Positions 26,090 through 35,586 of a stretch of DNA of 64,000 nucleotides are shown here, piece after piece. The stretch lies in contig JAEUWI010000014.1 in the NCBI GenBank assembly GCA_016791475.1, positions 80,625 through 144,624 on the forward strand, in the 5' to 3' direction. Source of the DNA: Candidatus Hydrogenedentota bacterium. GTDB lineage: Bacteria; Hydrogenedentota; Hydrogenedentia; Hydrogenedentales; JAEUWI01. The notes under the pieces are model-generated. The model was given only the letters and a program-made list of their open reading frames with translations. It searched no databases and was not told the DNA's origin. A program made the translations under genes and the position numbers. Positions within the stretch are counted from its first letter, which is position 1. Each line of letters opens with the position of its first letter.

Positions 26090-27418
26090 CTACAGGTCGT
26101 AGCCCACTTCGCCGTGCTCGGAAATATCCAATCCAACCTCTTCGCCTTCCGCGTCTATCCGAAGGCCGATCACTTTGTCCACGAACTTAAGTATAAGGTA
26201 GGAAACGATCAGCGCATAGATAATTGTAAAAAACGACGCAAAGGTCTGCACGCCCACCTGTCGGACGATGTTCAGATCGCTCACCCACCCGCCGAAAGTT
26301 CCCGACCCGAGCACTCCGACCAGCAGCGTGCCCACGAGACCGCCACCGCCGTGAACACCCACGACGTCAAGCGCGTCATCATAGCCAAACTTGTGCTTGA
26401 GCCGCGTGGCGGCCCAATAACAGAAAATCCCGGAAGTCAGGCCGATCACAACTGCGCCGAAGGGCCCGACCGAACCCGAGGCCGGCGTGATCGCGGCCAG
26501 CCCCGCTATGGCGCCCGTCGCAAAACCAAGTGCGCTCGTCTTCCCGTTCTTCAACCGCTCAATCACGGCCCAGACCAGCCCCGCCACGCACGGAGAAATC
26601 TGCGTGACCAATACCGCCATCGCCGCCTGACCGCTGGCTTGCAGGGCGCTTCCTCCGTTAAAGCCAAACCAGCCCACCCACAACATCGCCGTACCGCCCA
26701 TGGTCATCGTAAGGCTGTGGGGCATCATGGGCACCTTGCCATACCCTTTCCGCGGCCCAACCAGAATTGCCGCAACCAGAGCCGCCGCCGCCGCAGTCAA
26801 GTGAACAACAATGCCCCCGGCAAAGTCGATCGTGCCCAGGTCCGCGAGAAAAGCGCCCGGACCGCCCCAAACCATGTGACAAATGGGAAGATAGACCAGC
26901 GCGACCCAGATCACCGTAAAAAGCAGCACGGCGGAAAATTTCATCCGTTCCGCGAATGCACCGATGATCAAACCCGGCGTGATGATTGCAAAAGTCATCT
27001 GAAACACGACAAAGAGCGCTTCGGGAATGGTGCCGCGCAGAGAATCTGGCCTGACCCCGGAGAGAAAAAGCCGGTCCAGGCCCCCGATGAAGGCATTCAA
27101 CCCACGGCTGCCCTCGGCCATTCCGGCGCTGCTGAAGGCCAGGCTGTACCCGAATGCCACCCAGATCACGCTCACCACCGCGGTAATCAGGAAGCACTGC
27201 AAGAATAGCGACAGCACGTTCTTCGTGCGGACCAGGCCGCCGTAAAACATGGCCAGTCCGGGGATCATCATGAAAAGCACCAACGCCGAGGCCACAAGGA
27301 TCCAGGCCGTGTCTCCCCCTTGAAGCGTGTCCTGGGCACGCGCCACCGAGGGGACCAAAAGGGTAAGCCCGGGCAGGGCCAGCCAGGCGGATCGGCGAAT
27401 ATTGCCGTACGATTGCAT
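26090..27418 (-). CDS. amt: Ammonium transporter (Amt/AmtB)
   Basis: Amt forms a trimeric inner-membrane channel for ammonium. ATG 27418 has AAAGGAG upstream and gives a signal-like N-terminus (PGLTLLVPSVARAQ), as in E. coli AmtB. ALVLFMMIPGLAMFYGGLVR is the family signature. The twin pore His residues are visible in ICHMVWGG and VGVHGGGGLVG. About eleven hydrophobic helices and 442 residues fit the family. It heads the amt-glnK operon. No clear sigma54 -24/-12 site was found upstream. Confidence 0.95.
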   Translation of the reverse strand: MQSYGNIRRSAWLALPGLTLLVPSVARAQDTLQGGDTAWILVASALVLFMMIPGLAMFYGGLVRTKNVLSLFLQCFLITAVVSVIWVAFGYSLAFSSAGMAEGSRGLNAFIGGLDRLFLSGVRPDSLRGTIPEALFVVFQMTFAIITPGLIIGAFAERMKFSAVLLFTVIWVALVYLPICHMVWGGPGAFLADLGTIDFAGGIVVHLTAAAAALVAAILVGPRKGYGKVPMMPHSLTMTMGGTAMLWVGWFGFNGGSALQASGQAAMAVLVTQISPCVAGLVWAVIERLKNGKTSALGFATGAIAGLAAITPASGSVGPFGAVVIGLTSGIFCYWAATRLKHKFGYDDALDVVGVHGGGGLVGTLLVGVLGSGTFGGWVSDLNIVRQVGVQTFASFFTIIYALIVSYLILKFVDKVIGLRIDAEGEEVGLDISEHGEVGYDL

Positions 27419-27705
27419 GCGTCTCTCCTTTGGGGCGCGAAAAAACACACCCCACCCATTGCCAGAAAGTATTTCTCAAAGGCAGACGCTAAGCATGCGC
27501 TTCCCAAAAGCGCAACCCGGACACAGCATTAAGGCAACTCCACTGCAGATAGCCCCACCTACTCAAATTGCCAATCCAACCGTCGGCCTTCTCGACTCCG
27601 CGCGCATTATACAGACCCACGACAACAAAGCAAACTGAGAATTTCGCGCCCACGACGAAAAAATACAGCCACTGATAGGCCCGACCGTGTTCAGGCCTTC
27701 CCGAA

Positions 27706-29616
27706 TCACTCCAGGCGCCAGTTGAACCGCATCAACTTCGCGCCATCGCCAAAGTAAATTCCATGCTCTTCGATGGCAAAGCCGCAGCGGATATCGCCGG
27801 GATACTCCGCGATCACGTCCACCGCATAGCTCGTCGGATCTACGCGGAATACCTTCTTGCCCGAGAGGCCATAGAGCATTCCATCCTTCCACGGGCGCAG
27901 CGAGATATCATGCACATTGCCCACGCCGAGCTTGGCCGTGTGGATGATGGCATCCGCGTCGAGGTCATGAACAAAGAGCGTCTCTTCGCCGCTGATGCCG
28001 TAAAGCTTGCGGCCGAGGATACACATCGCGCGAATCGCCCCATCCCCCGGCACCACCACACGCTCGAATTTCAGTGCCTTCGTTGAAGGATCAAAAGCAA
28101 AGAACTTCGCCTCCTTTTCCGACGGCGTCGTCCCGCCACCACCGACAATGCTGGTCCCGCCGAATACGAGGTCGGTTGTGGAGTCATACGCCAGCGCAAC
28201 AATGGATTGGTTCTTTACAAGCTGGGGATAGTTTTCCAGCAACGTGTCCGATTCCGGATCCCACACGCCGAGAGAGCCGCCGAGCACGCCATACTCCGGA
28301 AAGCTGCCGATGTAGATCTTCTCCTCGGGGCCGCGGATCATGGCACGGGGGCGCAGGTGGCCGGGCCCGATGTTGCCGAAGCCCTGGGGATTATTCGACT
28401 TCTCGCGACCATAGATCCAAGGCTTCGTTGGGTCCCACTTGGAGAGGAAGGAGCCGGGGTAAGCGCAGACGTAAAGTGTTCCGTGATGGTCAAGCATGCT
28501 GTAGATCTCGCCGCCGACCTCGGTTGGGTTGCCGGGATTTTCCAGCGCGCCCGTAGCCGGGTCATAGTGGAAGAGCTCGTTGGGCATCCAGGTGCCGCCG
28601 TAGATGCGACCTAAGGGGCCATTCTCCACCATGAACACGCCCGAGCCCGCGCCCTTGTAGTCGAAGGTCCGCTTCTCCACCGTGCCATCCGGTGCGACGA
28701 GTTCGTAGGTCCGGTCGATGGTGACATTCGCCACGCGACGACCGTCTTTCAGCGTCAGCTGATTCACCGCCGGTGCCGGGCTCTCTGCCACGCGGACTCC
28801 TTCCGCCTCCACCACCAGCACCGCCGAGCCCTGCTGCGGCACACCCGCCGCATCCGGCGTCATGGTAATCGCGTTGATGTAAATCTTGCCATCCACCCCC
28901 TTGTACATCCCCGCGAAGGTCTGCTTCTCGTGGGCGCGGTATTCATCGGGAAGGATGGATTCATGCGCGCCCGTAGCGGGATCGAAGCGCACGATGTTCG
29001 CCCGCCCATAACCAATTGCGACGTAGATCTTGCCATCGGGCCCCGTCAATATCTCGCGGCTGTATTGCTGCGTGTCGTCCATGACACCATGGTCCGTCAG
29101 CGCACCCGTCGCGGGATCATAGGACACGACCTTGGCCCCTGGGAAAGTGCACCCATAGATCTTTTTGTCGGGGCCCGTGGTGAACATCCACAAATAGGAC
29201 TCCGACTCCGCCGGTCGCCCCACCACCTGAATCGCCTTCTCCGGCGCTTTCGGATCGAAAACCAGAATCTGGCCGCTATCGCCGGGATCCGGGCCTTCGT
29301 GCGTGCCCAGATATATTCGTTCATCCGGCCCCACCATAAAGCCCCAGGCGCCCGTACCCACGGGCGACTGAAACTGCTCCGACGCACCCGAATCAGGATC
29401 AATGGCGACCAGAAAGAGCTTCCCCCCCTCCTGACGGAAGTTGATGTAGATTCGCTCGGAACCCGGCGTCGGTCCCGGCCCCACGATGGTGCCCATCAGC
29501 CCCGCCTTCATGACGGGGATTCCGATTTCTTCAAATATGGGCTCGGCCTGGGCGAAGGCATCCGTAGCCGCGATGAAGGCGACCAGCGCTAGAGCGAAAG
29601 AGTGAATACGGTTCAT
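27706..29616 (-). CDS. Exported beta-propeller (SMP-30/NHL-like) protein
   Basis: ATG 29616, with GGAAGG upstream, gives a Sec signal (MNRIHSFALALVAFIAATDA-FAQ). The 636-residue protein is made of ~45-residue repeats with strings such as GPDERIYLGTHE, GPDKKIYGCTFPGA, GPDGKIYVAIGYGRANIVRF and GVDGKIYINAI. This is typical of a multi-bladed propeller like SMP-30/gluconolactonase or NHL proteins. No catalytic site was assigned, so it may bind ligand or act as a lactonase in the periplasm. A probable promoter is at 29645-29673. Confidence 0.7.
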   Translation of the reverse strand: MNRIHSFALALVAFIAATDAFAQAEPIFEEIGIPVMKAGLMGTIVGPGPTPGSERIYINFRQEGGKLFLVAIDPDSGASEQFQSPVGTGAWGFMVGPDERIYLGTHEGPDPGDSGQILVFDPKAPEKAIQVVGRPAESESYLWMFTTGPDKKIYGCTFPGAKVVSYDPATGALTDHGVMDDTQQYSREILTGPDGKIYVAIGYGRANIVRFDPATGAHESILPDEYRAHEKQTFAGMYKGVDGKIYINAITMTPDAAGVPQQGSAVLVVEAEGVRVAESPAPAVNQLTLKDGRRVANVTIDRTYELVAPDGTVEKRTFDYKGAGSGVFMVENGPLGRIYGGTWMPNELFHYDPATGALENPGNPTEVGGEIYSMLDHHGTLYVCAYPGSFLSKWDPTKPWIYGREKSNNPQGFGNIGPGHLRPRAMIRGPEEKIYIGSFPEYGVLGGSLGVWDPESDTLLENYPQLVKNQSIVALAYDSTTDLVFGGTSIVGGGGTTPSEKEAKFFAFDPSTKALKFERVVVPGDGAIRAMCILGRKLYGISGEETLFVHDLDADAIIHTAKLGVGNVHDISLRPWKDGMLYGLSGKKVFRVDPTSYAVDVIAEYPGDIRCGFAIEEHGIYFGDGAKLMRFNWRLE

Positions 29617-29644
29617 GGGTACTGCGATTCCTTCCGGGAAGAGG

Positions 29645-29673
29645 GTTGTATCTGCATCGCCGCACGATAGCAA
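29645..29673 (-). promoter_or_regulatory. Possible promoter of the beta-propeller gene
   Basis: The minus strand has TTGCTA (29673-29668) and TACAAC (29650-29645), 17 bases apart, about 30 nt upstream of the ATG. Matches are moderate. Confidence 0.4.
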
Positions 29674-29761
29674 AATACGTGATCGCCGAGCCACCCGCCA
29701 GAGCCCCAACTTCAATTGGTCGTTCACTGGCTGGAGATTGCGAAAACCCAGGCAAAAAATC

Positions 29762-29878
29762 TTCCCAAAGATCTTCACAGATCCGCACAGATAAGAGATC
29801 GCGCACTGAAGAAGCGGCTGCCACGGGGGCGCATAGCCTCTCCCTATCTGTGAAGATCTGTGCGGATCTGTGGGAAAC
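29762..29878. repeat. Inverted pair of GATCTGTG-type word repeats
   Basis: The left arm (29762-29798) reads CTTCACAGATCCGCACAGAT; the right arm (29841-29878) reads CTGTGAAGATCTGTGCGGAT and continues TCTGTGGGAA. They are imperfect reverse complements built from a ~10-bp unit. The element lies between two divergent exported-protein genes. No gene is visible in this 377-nt gap. Confidence 0.85.
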
Positions 29879-29993
29879 TATTTTCCCGCGTGAGTTGATT
29901 ACATGCGGACCATGATTTTAGCAAGAGCAACTGGTACCATGGCCTCTTACACGTCCCGATCGCTGGACGTGCCCTCAGCCCAAGGAAGTCACG

Positions 29994-32849
29994 ATGCATT
30001 CTTACCGAATCCTCTTGTTCCTCATCATCCTTGCCTCCTCTGCGATAGGCACCGCATCGGCCCAGTATCTCGAGCCCCCCGAAAGCCCCGGTCCGGAAGC
30101 GTGGCCCTTCCTCACCGATCTCGCCGCGCCGATCCAATGGCGCTTTCACTGGTCACGCGAGACACCCGGCAACGGAGAAGTATCGTTGCGTGGCGGCGTT
30201 CGCGTGGAGGCGAGTTTTCCCGATCCCGATGGCGTGCTGGAAACGGCCTATCAGGATCTCGACACCTTCTTCACGGCGGCATCCATCCCTCGGGACGGTG
30301 CCTACCGCATCGTGACGGAGCAGATGCCCACCGAAACTTTCGAAGCCTTCCAAATCACCATAACCGAGACGGAGTGCCGCATTCAGGCGAACGACACCGA
30401 AGGCATCCGTCGCGGCATTTTCTTTCTGGAGGATGAACTGCTCCGCGCCGAGGGCCCCTTCCTGAAGCCCGGTGTTACCCAGCGCCAACCGTTCGTCCGC
30501 AACCGCATTTCACGCTGCTTCTTCGGCCCCATCAAGCGCGAGCCCAAATTCAAGGACGAGCTGATGGACGCGGTGGACTACTATCCAGAGCACTACCTGA
30601 ACAAAATCGCCCACGACGGGGTGAACGGTCTCTGGCTCACAATTGAATTCAAAGACATCGTCCAGACCTCCCTCACCCCCGTCGTGTCTCCCGGTCGCGA
30701 GCAGCGCCTCGCAAAGTTGCGCGCCACCGTCGCCAAATGTCGCCGCTACGGCATCGAGGTGTTCCTCTTCTGCATCGAGCCCCGCGTGATGGATGCCGAT
30801 CATCCCCTGCTCGTGGCCCACCCCGAAATCGGTTCCAAAACACCTGGTACTGGACGCCTCTTCTGCCCATTCCCCGAAGCGGGACAAAAATACCTTTACG
30901 AAGCGATGAACGACCTCTTCACCCAGGTCCCCGGCCTCGGCGGACTGATCAACATCAGCTTCGGTGAGCGCTCCACCACCTGCCTGAGCGGCGCAGACGA
31001 ACAGTGGAAGCTCCTGTGCCCCACCTGCTCGTCCAAAACACCCGGCGAAATACTGCGCGCTTCCCTCGCGGCCATGGAACAGGGAATGCACGCGGCGAAT
31101 CCGAATGCGAAATTCATCTCCTGGCTCTATGTGCCGGAGAATGGCACCGGCCCGCAGCGCGATCTTGCACCCCTCCGCGAAATGGCTCAGCACACGCCGC
31201 CCGGCGTCATTTGCCAGATCAACTTCGAATCGGGCGGCGAGCGCGAGCAGCTTGGCAAGCCCCGCCACGTGGGCGACTACTGGCTTTCCTACATCGGCCC
31301 GAGCGCGGTCTATCGCGATGTCGCGGCGGGCGTCGCCGAGAGCGAGGGGAAACTGGGTGCGAAGCTCCAGGCCTGCAACTCTTTTGAAGTCTCCACGGTG
31401 CCTCATGTGCCCGTGCCCGGCAACCTATATCAAAAGTACGCCGAGATGCGCCGCCTCGGCGTCACCTCGGTCATGCAGTGCTGGTACATCGGAAGCCTCC
31501 CTTCCGTTATGAACCGCGCGGCGGCCAGCGAACTCGCCTTCGCCCCGGAAGGACAATCCCAGGACGATTTCCTCCTCCGCCTCGCGCAGCGGGATTGGGG
31601 TGCGCAGCATGCACCGGAAGTCGTGCGCGCCTGGAAACTTTTCGCCGAGGCCTACAGCCATTACCCCCTCACCAACGCCTTCCAATACTACGGCCCCATG
31701 CACGATGGCATCGGCTGGCCCCTCCACTTGAAGCCCGTGCACAAGAACCTGTCGCCCGTATGGAAGTTGGAATACCCGCCCAGCGGCGACCGCATCGGCG
31801 AGTGCTTTTCCGGCTCGCACACGCTTCCAGAAATGCTCGAACTGTGCGAACGACTCTCCGATGGCTGGCAGCAGGGCCTGAAGGTACTGCGCGCGTTGAA
31901 GCCCGAGTTTGAGGGCGATCCCAACCGGCTCCTCGATCTCGCAAACGCCGAGGCCCTTGGCATTCACTTTCGCACGGGCTACAACATCCTCCGCTTCTAC
32001 GATCTTCGCGAGCGCTTGCTCTACGGCGATGCGGAAGAGGGCGATGCCCTGCTGGAGGAACTCCGCGCCATCACCAACGAAGAAATTGAGAACACCGCGG
32101 CCGTGGTGGCACTATGCGCGCAGAATCCCTACCTCGGGTTTCAGGCCGAAGCGGAAGGCTATAAGTATTTCCCCGAACGCCTCCAATGGCGCGACGCGCA
32201 GTTGCGGGCAATGCTGGCAACGGAGTTTGTTGAGGCGGAACGGGCCATCGCGGCGGGCGATCGCGTGTTCCCGGAATTGACCGGCCTCGTCGAAAGCCCG
32301 CTGCACTATGCGGCAGTGAAGGCTGCGTCCGACTTTGGCGCGCAGTGGAAAACCGAGGCGACGTGGACCGCTATCGCGGGAATTGCCCAGGGCCCGCATG
32401 AGCCCGCGTGGTCATGGAAAGCCACCCACGACGACAGCGCGATATACGTGAACGTCGTATCCGACGCATCCCCCGACTGGCGGCCCGTAGCGGCGGTCCT
32501 GCAGCTCGAACCAACGCACATCTATCCGCGCCGCACCTTCCGCGCCGACCCCAACGGCAAGCGCGATCTCCGCACCGTCTGGCTGGGTCCCGATGCCGAT
32601 TGGGAGGCCGCCTGCGATGTCATCGAAGGCCAGCAGCACTTCCGCTTCCGCATTCCCATGGGAGCTTTTGAAGGCGAAGCCGATTCGGCGCGTCCCATGC
32701 GCGTCAACGTTGAACTCACCTTCCTGTCGGCGGATAAGAAAACTCAGATGGTCCGCACCTGGGCACCCGCCGCCGAGCCGCGGCTCCTCCACCGCCTGGG
32801 CTATGGCGGTGCGAACCCGGCGGAAATGGGATGGCTGGTAAGAAAATAG
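29994..32849 (+). CDS. Secreted GH20-like (beta-hexosaminidase-type) protein with C-terminal sugar-binding-like domain
   Basis: The signal peptide is MHSYRILLFLIILASSAIGT-ASAQ. Residues ~80-170 resemble the GH20 domain-2 fold (FQITITETECRIQANDTEGI, RRGIFFLEDELL). A barrel-like region follows (NKIAHDGVNGLWLTIEFKDI, GIEVFLFCIEPRV, GLINISFGERSTT). The catalytic Asp-Glu pair of classical GH20 is not obvious; CPTCSSKTPGE may be a metal or disulfide site. Residues ~780-930 (WTAIAGIAQGPHEPAWSWKA, DSAIYVNVVSDASPDW) resemble a CBM9-like domain. Glycan hydrolysis is a reasonable inference, but the exact activity is unknown. Confidence 0.7.
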   Translation: MHSYRILLFLIILASSAIGTASAQYLEPPESPGPEAWPFLTDLAAPIQWRFHWSRETPGNGEVSLRGGVRVEASFPDPDGVLETAYQDLDTFFTAASIPRDGAYRIVTEQMPTETFEAFQITITETECRIQANDTEGIRRGIFFLEDELLRAEGPFLKPGVTQRQPFVRNRISRCFFGPIKREPKFKDELMDAVDYYPEHYLNKIAHDGVNGLWLTIEFKDIVQTSLTPVVSPGREQRLAKLRATVAKCRRYGIEVFLFCIEPRVMDADHPLLVAHPEIGSKTPGTGRLFCPFPEAGQKYLYEAMNDLFTQVPGLGGLINISFGERSTTCLSGADEQWKLLCPTCSSKTPGEILRASLAAMEQGMHAANPNAKFISWLYVPENGTGPQRDLAPLREMAQHTPPGVICQINFESGGEREQLGKPRHVGDYWLSYIGPSAVYRDVAAGVAESEGKLGAKLQACNSFEVSTVPHVPVPGNLYQKYAEMRRLGVTSVMQCWYIGSLPSVMNRAAASELAFAPEGQSQDDFLLRLAQRDWGAQHAPEVVRAWKLFAEAYSHYPLTNAFQYYGPMHDGIGWPLHLKPVHKNLSPVWKLEYPPSGDRIGECFSGSHTLPEMLELCERLSDGWQQGLKVLRALKPEFEGDPNRLLDLANAEALGIHFRTGYNILRFYDLRERLLYGDAEEGDALLEELRAITNEEIENTAAVVALCAQNPYLGFQAEAEGYKYFPERLQWRDAQLRAMLATEFVEAERAIAAGDRVFPELTGLVESPLHYAAVKAASDFGAQWKTEATWTAIAGIAQGPHEPAWSWKATHDDSAIYVNVVSDASPDWRPVAAVLQLEPTHIYPRRTFRADPNGKRDLRTVWLGPDADWEAACDVIEGQQHFRFRIPMGAFEGEADSARPMRVNVELTFLSADKKTQMVRTWAPAAEPRLLHRLGYGGANPAEMGWLVRK

Positions 32850-33462
32850 TGAACTATGAATAGTGAATTGGAACCTTTCAAAACGAAGGTGCTCTTGACG
32901 GCACTTCGTCTTTTTTCTCCTTTCGCTATTCTTAATGGTTCATCCGGTTTGGTCGTACATTCTCGTTCGGACTGGAAATACTCTGGGAACTCTTTGCTTC
33001 TTTATGAGCCAGGGAGTTGCATCAAGAGCAAGTCACCACGCGTGATTGGATTTCATTTTCAGTCATTGCCCCGGAGGGGCGGCGGAACTTAGTTCGCCGC
33101 GGCGAATGGAGCCTAAGCGGAACCCTGGGATCTGGATTATCTATAGCCTAAAACCACCGGAGGGGGTGACGGAGATTTTGGCAAAGCGACGTATTCTCGC
33201 TACCTGGCGCGGCTCTTTGAGAGTGTACCAACAGTAGTACTCCTGCGTGGTTTCCGTCGCCCCCTTCGGGGGCTGGAGTGCGGATTCAATCGAGATCCCA
33301 GGGTTCCGCTCGTGCCTCGCTCCACCCTGGGCTAAGTTCCGCCGCCCCTCCGGGGCCAAAGCATTCGAAAATCAAGCACTTTCAGATCCTTGCGGAGCTG
33401 GCCACAAAAGAGAAAGTACGCTCAAGCCGGATGAACCTTCTTAATTCACTATTCTAAATTCT
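32850..33462. other. Gene-free 613-nt intergenic region with nested inverted repeats
   Basis: No credible gene is present. Outer word repeats of TAGTGAA type (about 32846-32875) are matched in inverse by AATTCACTATT (about 33440-33468). They enclose the 289-bp element described separately. Both neighbouring genes converge on this region. Confidence 0.7.
33068..33356. mobile_element. MITE-like element with perfect 25-bp terminal inverted repeats
   Basis: Positions 33068-33092 (starting GCCCCGGAGGGGCGGCGG) and 33332-33356 are exact reverse complements over 25 bp. An inner perfect 17-bp pair, GCGGAACCCTGGGATCT and its complement, lies near 33118 and 33290. The element is 289 bp, has no transposase gene and shows no clear target-site duplication. 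It may be a non-autonomous transposable element or a long structured repeat. Transposition has not been shown. Confidence 0.6.
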
Positions 33463-35364
33463 CTATTCCCCCAATGCCCGCAGCGTATCAAAATCAAAGT
33501 GCTGCAAAAACCCAAAGCTGAACAGACTTGGCGAATCGGTGTATTTCCCCCGCGCTTCCATGAACTCGACCAGCGATCCCGGCATCTCCGTGGACTCTAC
33601 GGCATCCACCAATCCCGGATTCAACGCATCGACGACGAGCGCGATCAGCCCGCTTTCCGGACCAGCGGTGTGCAGCGTGATCGACGTTACCGCTTTCGCC
33701 GCGCGGAACCATTCGCAGACCGCAGCCACTTGGGCTGCTTGAATCGCCAGGGCGCGCTCGTCGGTTGCGTTCACAATCATGGGGTATTGGTAGGGCCCCG
33801 CGCCGCCCGCGAGATTGCCGTTCTGGGCGAAGGGCGCCACCGCAACGGCCTGCTTGCCCGAATCGAGAAGGGGCTTGCACAGGGCCGATGCCCCCTTGAA
33901 GCCTTCGTCATTCAGCACCACATGCACCTCTGTTCTATCCGCACCCGCCGGTGTGAAACCCGCCGCGGGTATGGTCCAGTCGGCGCTCTTGAGGCGATAG
34001 GCGGTGGCGAGGGCCCCGGCCTCGGACTCCAAGTCGTTTTCTACCGTCATGAGACTGACCGGGATATAACCGATTAGTTCGCGCAAGACCTTGGCCTGTT
34101 CTCGCTTCCACGACTCACGCGCCGCGCCGACCGCCGGAACCGCCGGAAGCGTGATGGCTTTCGCTGCGGCGATGCCCAAAGACACAACGCTCGCGTTGTC
34201 CGCAGGTATACCGACCTTCAACTGCTCGTCGCTGAGCAATTCGCCTTCCACCGAGAGTTCCTCGGGCGTCCACTCGGCCTCGGGCACCAGGTGTTGGTCG
34301 ATGAACTTGTAAAACTGCAGCCGATTGTCGAGATCGTAATTGTGCGTGCCCGGATCTTCGTTGATGTGAAATTCAAAATCAGCGCCCGCGCCGTAGAGCG
34401 CGAAGACAGGCTTCACCGGATCGTATATCGCGGGCAGGGTCCGGGCCGCCTGAAAGCAGCACTCGTCCTGTGCGTTGTAGATAAGCAACGTCGGCCGGGG
34501 CGCGAACAGCGCCGTCAGGTGCGGGTAATCCGCCACGGTCAGCATGTTGCTTGGCACCTGCTCGATATCGCCGATGTCCGCGCCATTATCGATCCGCACG
34601 CCCATGGCGCCGTGGCCCGCCACGGGCACGATCACCGAGATGCGCTCGTCCAGTGCACTCATCAGCGCCGTCTGCCAGCCGCCCCCGGAGAGCCCCGTCA
34701 TCCCAATGCGGTTCTTGTCCGCCCGAGGATGGGCCTGAAGCACGTCCAGCGCGCGGGAAAGGGACAAATAGAAGAGGGAAACGCCGCTTACGCCGGCCGC
34801 ATCCAGATAGGCAATGCGGTCATGGGAATACTCCACGCCACCGAGTTCGCCCATCCCAATCCACTCCGGGTGAATGTTCAGCACCCCGCGCTTGGCCAGG
34901 TTGATGCAGCGCGTTTGCTCCTCCGGGCGCCATTTACCTTCGGCGTAATGCCCGTTCACATTCAGCACCGTCGGCAGCCCTGTTGCATCGCCGTCGGGTT
35001 CATAGAGCAACGCCGGATTCCAGAAGCCCGGCGCCACCTCATAGAGCAGTTTGCGGATGCGGTAGCCCTTGCCCGTTTCGATGTCCTCCGTCCACCGAAT
35101 CTGCACCTCGCCCGATGTCCACGCCTCGGGCACCCCCTTGAGCACGACTTCATTGAGATACCTCTCGCGCAACGCTGTCGCCTCCGCCTCCCAGGCCTCG
35201 CGGGACTCGGGCACGGAGAACGCGGGCACCTTCGGGTGAAGATAGCGTTTGATTTCAGCGCCCGCTACGTCTTCCGGGACAGCGGCGCGGACAAGGGCGT
35301 CGTCCATACTCGCGGCGCCCGTGAGGCTGGCGGCGGCAAGGGCGAGAGCGGCAACAAAGGTCAT
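33463..35364 (-). CDS. Exported alpha/beta hydrolase (acetyl-xylan esterase / dienelactone hydrolase-like)
   Basis: ATG 35364 with TCAGGAG upstream gives a signal peptide (MTFVAALALAAASLTGAAS). Residues ~100-370 form an alpha/beta hydrolase: GLPTVLNVNGHYAEGKWRPE, the nucleophile Ser in GMTGLSGGGWQTALM, and LFAPRPTLLIYNAQDE with a later INEDPGTHNYD. The ~260 residues after that are less conserved and may be a second hydrolase-like domain without catalytic residues. The 633-residue length matches large exported esterases of polysaccharide-degrading bacteria. The substrate is unknown. Confidence 0.75.
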   Translation of the reverse strand: MTFVAALALAAASLTGAASMDDALVRAAVPEDVAGAEIKRYLHPKVPAFSVPESREAWEAEATALRERYLNEVVLKGVPEAWTSGEVQIRWTEDIETGKGYRIRKLLYEVAPGFWNPALLYEPDGDATGLPTVLNVNGHYAEGKWRPEEQTRCINLAKRGVLNIHPEWIGMGELGGVEYSHDRIAYLDAAGVSGVSLFYLSLSRALDVLQAHPRADKNRIGMTGLSGGGWQTALMSALDERISVIVPVAGHGAMGVRIDNGADIGDIEQVPSNMLTVADYPHLTALFAPRPTLLIYNAQDECCFQAARTLPAIYDPVKPVFALYGAGADFEFHINEDPGTHNYDLDNRLQFYKFIDQHLVPEAEWTPEELSVEGELLSDEQLKVGIPADNASVVSLGIAAAKAITLPAVPAVGAARESWKREQAKVLRELIGYIPVSLMTVENDLESEAGALATAYRLKSADWTIPAAGFTPAGADRTEVHVVLNDEGFKGASALCKPLLDSGKQAVAVAPFAQNGNLAGGAGPYQYPMIVNATDERALAIQAAQVAAVCEWFRAAKAVTSITLHTAGPESGLIALVVDALNPGLVDAVESTEMPGSLVEFMEARGKYTDSPSLFSFGFLQHFDFDTLRALGE

Positions 35365-35515
35365 GGCGATTCTCCTGACGGATTCGGGCCTGCTATATTG
35401 AGACACGCCGGGTAGTATGGGGAAAAAATCGCGGAGAGGCAAGTGCGCGAGCGTGGCGTGTTCGAAGTGGGTATTATGGGGCATCAGAACTTTGGCGCAT
35501 CAATCAAAAGGACGA

Positions 35516-35565
35516 CCCAGTGGTCCCAGTGGTCCCAGTGGTCCCATAAGACCCATAAGACCCAT
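35516..35565. repeat. Nonamer array CCCAGTGGT x3 then CCCATAAGA x2
   Basis: Two related 9-bp units follow each other in phase; the second is the same word as the CATAAGACC array at 4553-4610. No gene overlaps it credibly. It sits between the esterase gene and the CehA-like gene. Confidence 0.9.
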
Positions 35566-35586
35566 TCCATCAACCCAAGCGTTCTA

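Noticed and set aside
27419..27705. A sigma54 promoter for amt-glnK
   Set aside because: Scanned for TGGC-N8-TTGC-type -24/-12 elements upstream of 27418 on the minus strand; none fits well.
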